Part shown: piece by piece, positions 52,542 to 61,500 of the stretch
Position numbering within the stretch: the stretch's first letter is position 1
How the letters are laid out: every line of letters begins with the position of its first letter
Origin: Thiothrix unzii
Lineage (GTDB): Bacteria > Pseudomonadota > Gammaproteobacteria > Thiotrichales > Thiotrichaceae
Direction of reading: 5' to 3'
Assembly: GCF_017901175.1 (NCBI RefSeq)
Contig: NZ_CP072793.1
Location: forward strand, 1,736,001-1,800,000
Length of the DNA stretch: 64,000 nucleotides
The notes under the pieces: model-generated
What the model was told of the DNA's origin: nothing
Seen by the model: the letters and a program-made list of their open reading frames with translations, nothing else
Database searches by the model: none
Translations under genes and position numbers: made by a program

Positions 52542-55500
52542 ATGAAAACAAGCAAGGTTTTACTCTGGATAGGGGTTTTATGGATGGTGGTTGCTGCGCA
52601 AGCAAGCTGGGCCGCATCCATCACCAACTGTACGCAAGTTATCCAGGCTTCACCGGACGACATCAACTCAACACCGAATAATCTCGGCGCGACACCAGCG
52701 GAAAATGATGAATCGTGCGTCACCATTACCTTGCAAGACGATAGTTACGACCTTGGCGATGCCCCAGACCCTAGTTATGCCACCTTGCTCAGCAGCAATG
52801 GCGCACGCCATATCCAAAAAGACAATACGCTCCACCTCGGTAGTTGCGTTGACAAAGACGAAGACGGTCAACCCAGCAGCGATGCCCTCGGTGATGACAC
52901 AGGCAACGGTGCATCGGTCGTCGGTACGTGTGCCAACGGCGATGACGAAGATGGCGTAACGTTCACCGAACTCAAAGTCGGTGCACAAGATGTCACGATC
53001 AACGTTGCTGCCAATAAAGCCTGCCGCCTGAATGCGTGGGTCGACTGGAGCGGCAACGGCACATGGGGTGACGTAGGTGATCAAATAGCCACTGATCAAC
53101 TGCTCGCTATCGGCAATAACACTCTCACTTTAGACGTGCCTGCCTCTGCACGTCCCGGTGCAACCTATGCGCGTTTCCGCTGTTCAACCGCAGGCGGTGA
53201 TGGCGTAACCGGCGAAGCAGCCGACGGTGAAATTGAAGACTACCGTATTACGATTGCTGCCGCTGTTCCCAAGATAGACCTCAAAAAATACGTTCAAAAT
53301 AAAGCGGGCGCACCGGCTTACGATAATGCCAATGAAAGTGCGACCTTGGGCGATGATGCACAAGAATTCGTGAGCGGCTTGATTCTGCCCTACGGTTCTG
53401 ACGCGCTGTACCGCATTCGTGTGGAAAATACTGGCTCCACCAAACTGAATGAAGTGACGGTTGATGATCAAATCGAAGCTTGCGACCCTCTGACCAAAAT
53501 TTACGACAGCAATGCCACCACACCTAACGGCACTATGAGCCAAGGTGAAGTCTGGGTGCTCGAATGTACCTTGCCTGCACTAAAGCAAGACATTGTTAAT
53601 ACCGCAAAAGTCCGTGGTATTCCTGTCAACGAAGACGACACACCTACCGGACAAAGCCCTGTAGACAGCCATGACCCAGCGAATGTACGCATTCCAATCA
53701 ACCAACCGGCCATTAGCCTGAAAAAATACGTAGTCGCAGGCGGCACAGATAACGATGCGCAAGACGCAGGCAAAGCCGTGATGATTAACGCGGGGGCTAC
53801 GGTCAATTACAAGTTTGTCATTACCAACATTGGTAACACGGTACTAGGCAACATTGACTTAGAAGAGCAATTGGAAGACTGCGTAGTTGGTGCTGTTTCC
53901 GGCGACACTGGCAATGACGCACGCATGGCGGTGGGCGAAGCTTGGACTTACACCTGTAGTAAAGCCAACGTGCGCGTGGATACTCAAAACTACGCCACTG
54001 TCATCGGCACACCAGTCAATCCTGATGGCACACCAACCGGTCAATCCCCAGTAAACGATGGTGATCCGGCGAATGTACGCATTACCTTAGGCCAACCAGC
54101 GATTGAACTGAAAAAGTACGTGCGTCCAGTAGGCGCGGCGGCAGGTGCGGCAACCGAGAAAGACGCAGAAGACATGAGCGCGGCCTTGGTGGTTGACCAT
54201 AACGCCAGCGTCACTTACCGCATGGTGGTGCGCAACATCGGCAACACCCCGTTAACCAACGTGGTACTCACTGAGCACATGGACGGCTGCGCAGTAGCCC
54301 AAACCGTCGGTGCTGGCGATACCCTGCTTGACCCTAATGAGTTCTGGGAATACGAATGTACAAAGGCCAACATGATTGTGGCGATGGAAAACGTTGCCGA
54401 CGTAGAAGCCAAACCTGCTAACCCGGATGGCACGCCGACTACCCAATCGCCAGTACGTGACCTTGACCCGGCGAATGTGAAATTGCGTGAAGGTGCACCG
54501 GCCATCAGCCTGAAAAAGTACGTAGTTGCTAATGGCACGGATAACGATGCCCAAGATGCGGCAGCGGCGGTGATGATTGATGCTGGGGCAACCGTTAACT
54601 ACAAACTGGTAGTGACCAACACCGGTAATACCGCATTAGGCACAGTTGACGTACAGGACAACCTCACCGGCTGTAACCTCAGCACCGTCGCAGGCGATTC
54701 CGGCAACGACAGCATCATGAGTGTGGGTGAAGTCTGGACTTACACCTGTAGCGTCGCAAACATGCGGGTGGATACCCTCAACTTGGCGACGGTTACCGCT
54801 AAACCGGTCAATGCCGACGGCACACCAACCAACCAATCACCCGTGTCTTCCGAAGACCCTGCGAATGTGCGTGTCCTTGTGGAACGCCCGGCGATTAGCC
54901 TGAAGAAATACGTGCGGGTTGACGGCACACCGGAAAACACCGAAGTCGATGCTCAAGACATGGGTGCTGCCCTGATGGTGAGCCACGGCGATAAAGTGAC
55001 TTACCGCATGGTTGTTACCAATACTGGCAATAGTTTGTTGGCGGATGTCGTGCTGGATGACCAACTGGAAGGTTGTACCAATCCGGTACGCACCGACACC
55101 AGCAATGCGGATGCGTTCCTGTCGCCGAATGAAGCCTGGGTTTACCAATGTACCGGTGTGGTCACGAAAGTGGATACCTACAACCTAGCTACCGTTACTG
55201 CGAAACCGGCGAATGCTGACGGTACACCGACCACACAAAGTCCGGTGTCTGACGAAGACCCAGCGAATGTACGCATTACCTTAGGCCAGCCTGCGATTGA
55301 ACTGAAAAAGTATGTGCGTCCGGTAGCAGCAGCGGCTGGCTCTGCACAAGAGCTGGATGCAGAAGACATGAGCGCGGCCTTGGTGGTCGACCATAAAGCC
55401 AGCGTCACTTACCGCATGGTGGTGCGCAACGTCGGCAATACCCCGCTGACCAGCGTGGTACTCACTGAGCATATGGACGGCTGCGCTGTCACCAAAACGG

Positions 55501-58500
55501 TTGGCGTGGGCGACACCCTGCTTGACCCGGCGGAGTTCTGGGAATACGAATGTACTAAAGCCAACATGATTGTGGCGATGGAAAACATTGCCGACGTGGA
55601 AGCCAAACCCGCTAACCCGGATGGCACGCCTACCACGCAATCGCCAGTACGTGACCTTGACCCGGCGAATGTGAAATTGCGTGAAGGTGCGCCTACCATC
55701 AGCCTGAAAAAGTACGTAGTTGCTAATGGCACGGATAACGATGCCCAAGACGCTGCCGCTGCGGTGATGATTGATGCGGGTGCAACCGTTAACTACAAAC
55801 TGGTAGTGACCAACACCGGTAATACCGCATTAGGCACAGTTGACGTACAGGACAACCTCACCGGCTGCAACCTCAGCACCGTCGTAGGCGATACCGGCAA
55901 CGACAGCATCATGAGTGTGGGTGAAGTCTGGACTTACACTTGTAGCGTCGCGAATATGCGGGTGGATACCCTCAACTTGGCAACGGTTACTGCTAAACCC
56001 GTCAATGCTGATGGCACACCAACCAACCAATCACCCGTGTCTTCCGAAGACCCGGCGAATGTGCGTGTCCGTGTGGAACGCCCGGCGATTAGCCTGAAGA
56101 AATACGTGCGGGTTGACGGCACACCGGAAAACACCGAAGTCGATGCCCAAGACATGGGTGCTGCTCTGATGGTGAGCCACGGCGATAAAGTGACTTACCG
56201 CATGGTTGTTACCAATACAGGCAACAGTTTGTTGGCTGATGTCATGCTAGATGACCAACTGGAAGGTTGCACCAATCCAGTACGCACCGACACCAGCACT
56301 GCGGATGCGTTCCTGTCGCCAAATGAAGCCTGGGTTTACCAATGTAGCGGTGTGGTCACGAAAGTGGATACCTACAACTTGGCTACCGTTACTGCGAAAC
56401 CGGCAAATGCTGACGGTACACCGACCACACAAAGTCCGGTGTCTGACGAAGATCCTGCGAATGTACGCATCCGTATTAACCAACCTGCCATTAGCCTGAA
56501 GAAATACGTGGTAGCAGGCGGCGTGGATAACGATGCGCAAGACGCAGGCAAAGCTGTAATGATTAACGCGGGGGCTACAGTCAATTACAAACTGGTAGCC
56601 ACCAATATTGGTAATACCGCACTGGGCAGCGTGGTGTTAGATGAGCAATTATCAGATTGTGCCATTAGTGCGCCACAAGGTGACACTGGCAACGACGCAC
56701 GCATGGCGGTAGGTGAAGTGTGGACTTACACTTGTAGCAAAGCCAATGTACGTGAAGATACCCACAACTACGCCACTGTTGTTGCAACACCTGTCAATGC
56801 CGACGGCACACCAACTGGTCAATCCCCGGTAAACGATGGTGATCCGGCTAATGTACGCATTACCTTAGGCCAACCGGCGATTGAACTGAAAAAGTACGTG
56901 CGTCCAGTAGGCGCGGCAGCAGGTGCGGCAACCGAGAAAGACGCAGAAGACATGAGCGCAGCGTTGGTAGTCGACCATAACGCCAGTGTCACCTACCGCA
57001 TGGTTGTACGCAACATCGGCAACACCCCGTTAACCAATGTGGTACTCACTGAGCACATGGACGGCTGTGCAGTAGCCAAAACTGTCGGTGCAGGCGATAC
57101 CCTGCTTGACCCTAACGAGTTCTGGGAATACGAATGTACGAAGGCTAACATGATTGTGGCGATGGAAAACATTGCCGACGTGGAAGCCAAACCCGCTAAC
57201 CCGGATGGCACACCGACTACCCAATCGCCAGTACGTGACCTTGACCCGGCGAATGTGAAATTGCGTGAAGGCGCACCGGCTATCAGCCTGAAAAAGTACG
57301 TGGTTGCTAATGGCACGGATAACGATGCTCAAGATGCGGCAGCGGCGGTGATGATTGATGCGGGTGCAACCGTTAACTACAAACTGGTAGTGACCAACAC
57401 CGGCAATACCGCATTAGGCACAGTTGACGTACAAGACAATCTCACCGGCTGTAACCTCAGCACCGTCGCAGGCGATACCGGCAGCGACAGCATCATGAGT
57501 GTGGGTGAAGTCTGGACTTACACTTGTAGCGTCGCGGATGTGCGGGTGGATACGCTCAACTTGGCGACTGTTACCGCTAAACCGGTGAACGCCGATGGCA
57601 CGCCCACCAATCAATCGCAAGTGTCTTCTGAAGACCCCGCGAATGTACGCATTCCATTGGGTCAACCTGCGATTGAACTGAAAAAGTACGTACAAAATGC
57701 GGCTACTGCACCTGCATTCAATGCTGCAACTCCGCTGGTGGGCTTAGGCCAAGAAGCGCAAGACATGAGCACTGCGGTGGTACTGCCACACGGCGCGACG
57801 GCTATATACCGCATGGTCGTAACCAATATCGGCAATACGCCGCTGGCACAAGTGCAGTTGACTGAGCATCTGGAAGGCTGTGCAGTAAACCGCGTTTACA
57901 ACGGTGACGCTGATGCGAAGGATTTACTCAAATCGGGTGAATTCTGGATTTATCAATGCACCAAAGCCAACATTACGCTGGATATGCAAAACGTCGCTTC
58001 AGTAGAAGCCAAACCCGCTAATCCAGACGGTTCTTTGACCACGCAATCGCCAGTTGACGACGAAGATCCCGCAAACGTGCGCATCGGTCAAAATCTGCCT
58101 GCGATTGAACTGATCAAGTACGTGCGTAAAGCGGGCGACCCTGCACCGGGCAATGACGCGCAAGACAACTTACACGCACTGCCTGTCAAGCACGGCGATA
58201 ACGTTACTTACCGTATTGAAGTGCGCAACACCGGTTCAACCGCGTTGGCAAGTGTTAAAGTCGACGACCATCTGCCAGACTGCAACTTGCCAAGCAAGCC
58301 AGTCTCTGGCGATGCAGGCACGACCGATCTGTTAGAAACAGGTGAAGTCTGGGTCTATGAGTGCAACCAGAATAACGTCACTACTGACGTTTACAATCTG
58401 GCTACTGTGACTGCGGTTCCGGCTCACCCCAATGGCACACCAACCGGTCAAAGCCCAGTCAACGACGAAGACCCGGCAAACGTGAGCATTCCACTGGCGC

Positions 58501-61500
58501 AACCTGCGATTGCCCTGCAAAAGTATGTACGTTTGGAAGGCACGCCAGCACCGGGTTCCGATGCACAAGATGCGCTCCATGCCCTGTTGGTCAACCACAA
58601 TAGCAACGTGATTTACCGCATTGTGGTACGTAATACGGGTAACACCGCGTTGGCAAACGTTGACGTGGAAGACTCCCTCGAAGGCTGTGACTTGCCAACT
58701 AACCCTGTGGGTGACGACGGCGACAAACTGTTAGAAACGGGTGAACTGTGGTCATACGAATGTACCCAAACCGGTGTCACCACCGATGTGTACAACCTCG
58801 CCACCGTAGTTGCACAACCGGCTCATGACAACGGCACGCCGACCACTCAAAGCCCAGTTATGGCACAGGATGCTGCGAATGTACGCATTCCATCCAAACA
58901 ACCCGCGCTGGAACTGAAAAAGTACGTGCGTTTGGATGGCACAGCGGCTCCGGGTATTGACGCGCAAGACAATCTCAACGCCTTGCTGGTCAAACACGGC
59001 GACACTGTGACTTACCGCATTACCGTGCGTAACACCGGCAGCACCGCATTGAGCAACGTCAAGGTTGATGATCACTTGCGTGATTGCACCCTGCCTGATT
59101 CCCCGCAATCCGGTGATAACGGCAATGACTTGCTGGATGTTGGCGAACTGTGGGTTTACGAATGCAGTCAAGCCGACGTAACTCAAGATGTTTACAACTT
59201 GGCTACCGTGGTTGCAACGCCAGCCAATGCGGATGGCTCACCTACCGGACAATCTCCGATTACGGATGAAGACCCGGCTAACGTGCGCATCCCACTGGCA
59301 CAACCGGCAATTGAACTCAAAAAATACGTGCGTGTTGCCGGTACAGCCGTTGGCACAGAACTGGATGCTCAAGATGCCAGTGCTGCATTGATGGTTGAAC
59401 ACAATACCAACGTCACCTACCGCATTACCGTGCGTAACCTAGGTAACGCGCTGCTTGGTGATGTAAAAGTTGATGATCACCTTGAAAACTGCGCCTTAGC
59501 ACCGGTAGATCTGGGCGATTTGGATGCAGCTAACACCTTAAAACAAGGTGAAACTTGGATCTTTGAATGCACCCAAACTGGCGTAAAAGTCGACACCTAC
59601 AACTTGGCAACCGTGGAAGCTGTACCGCTACACGATGATGGCACACCAACCAACCAAAGCCCGGTTGATGATGAAGACCCCGCGAATGTACGGATTCGCA
59701 AAGAACTGCCAGCGATCAGCCTGAAAAAGTACGTGCGTCCACAAGGTGCAGTCACGCCGGGTAACGATGCACAAGATGCCTTACACGCGGAAACTGTCGC
59801 TTACGGCAGCAACGTGACCTATCGCATTGAAGTACGCAATATCGGCAAGACTCCATTGATTAACGTCAAGGTCGACGATCATCTGGAAGCTTGTAACCTG
59901 CCTGCCAATCCGCAATCCGGTGATACCGGCAACGATGGCAAGCTGGATTTGACTGAAGTTTGGGTTTACGAATGTGACCAAACCAACGTCACCACCGACG
60001 TTTACAACTTGGCAACCGTGGAAGCAGTTCCGGCAAATGCGGATGGCACACCGACCAACCAATCGCCAGTGGATGACGAAGATCCGGCAAACGTTCATGT
60101 TCAGGTAACTGGCCCAGCCATTACCCTGAAAAAGCACGTGCAACCGGCAGCCAACGCACCTGCTTACGATGCCAACAACAGCACGACACTGGGTCTGGAC
60201 GCACAAGACACCCTGCACGCGCAAATGCTGGAATTCGGCGATACCGCCCTATTCCGCACGGTGGTAAAAAATACTGGCACAACATGGCTGGATAGCGTGA
60301 AAGTCGAAGACCATCTCGACACTTGCAACCCGTTCACCCGCATTCATAGCAGCGTCAATAACGACGAAGTGATGTCACCGGGCGAATTCTGGGTATACGA
60401 ATGCAGTGTGCCGAATGTCACCGAAAACTTGGCTAACTTGGCAAGTGTGGAAGCACGCCCGGTTCAGGAAGACGGTAAGCCAACCGGTCAAAGCCCGGTC
60501 GATGCGAAAGACATGGCCAACGTAATGATTCCGGTCAAGCAGCCTGCGATTGCCATGAAGAAATACGTGCGCAAAGTCGGCGATGCCGCACCGGGTAACG
60601 ATGCGCAAGACAACTTAAACGCGCTGACCGTTGCACACGGTGAAAACGTCATTTACCACATTGAAGTGCGCAATATCGGGGATACCGTATTGGGTTACGT
60701 CAAAGTGGATGACTACCTGAAAGATTGCGCCTTGAATCCGCTGAGTTTGGCAGACGGCGATAACCTGCTGGGCATTAACGAAGCATGGACGTATGAATGT
60801 ACCCAAGCCAACGTTACCCAAGACGTGTACAACCTCGCAGCGGTTGAAGCGACTCCGGTATTTGCGAACGGCACACCAACCGGTCAAAGCCCGGTCGATG
60901 CCAAAGATCCGGCGAATGTACGCATTCCATTGGACGGCCCTAGCATTACTGTGAAAAAGTACGTGCAAGCGGCGGCTGGTGCTCCGACTTATGTTTCCGG
61001 CGATGTCGCTACCTTGGGTAAAGATGCGCAAGATGCAACGACGGCAGCTTACGTGCAGTACGATAGCGACGCGCTCTACCGCATTGTGGTGAAAAACACC
61101 GGTACAACCTGGTTAGATCAAGTTGCGGTTGACGACAGCATTGAGAATTGCGCAGTGACTCGCATTGATCGCGGTGATAACGATGTTAACGACACCCTGA
61201 AGCCGGATGAGTCATGGGTGTACGAATGTCAGTTAGCCAAGGTCAACGAAGATATTCGTAACCTCGCTACCGCCAGTGCACGGCCTATTCATGCCGATTT
61301 GGCTCCGACGGGTCAAAGCCCTGTCAGCAGTTCCGATCCGGCACACGTGACTACGGAACTTGCGCCGAAAATTGCCCTGAAAAAGTACGTGCAAGCGGCG
61401 GATGGTGCTTTGGTTTACAACGCACTGGACGATGCAACCTTGGGCTTTGACGCACAAGATGCCAGTGCTGCGACATTCATTACTAAAGACAAATCAGCCT

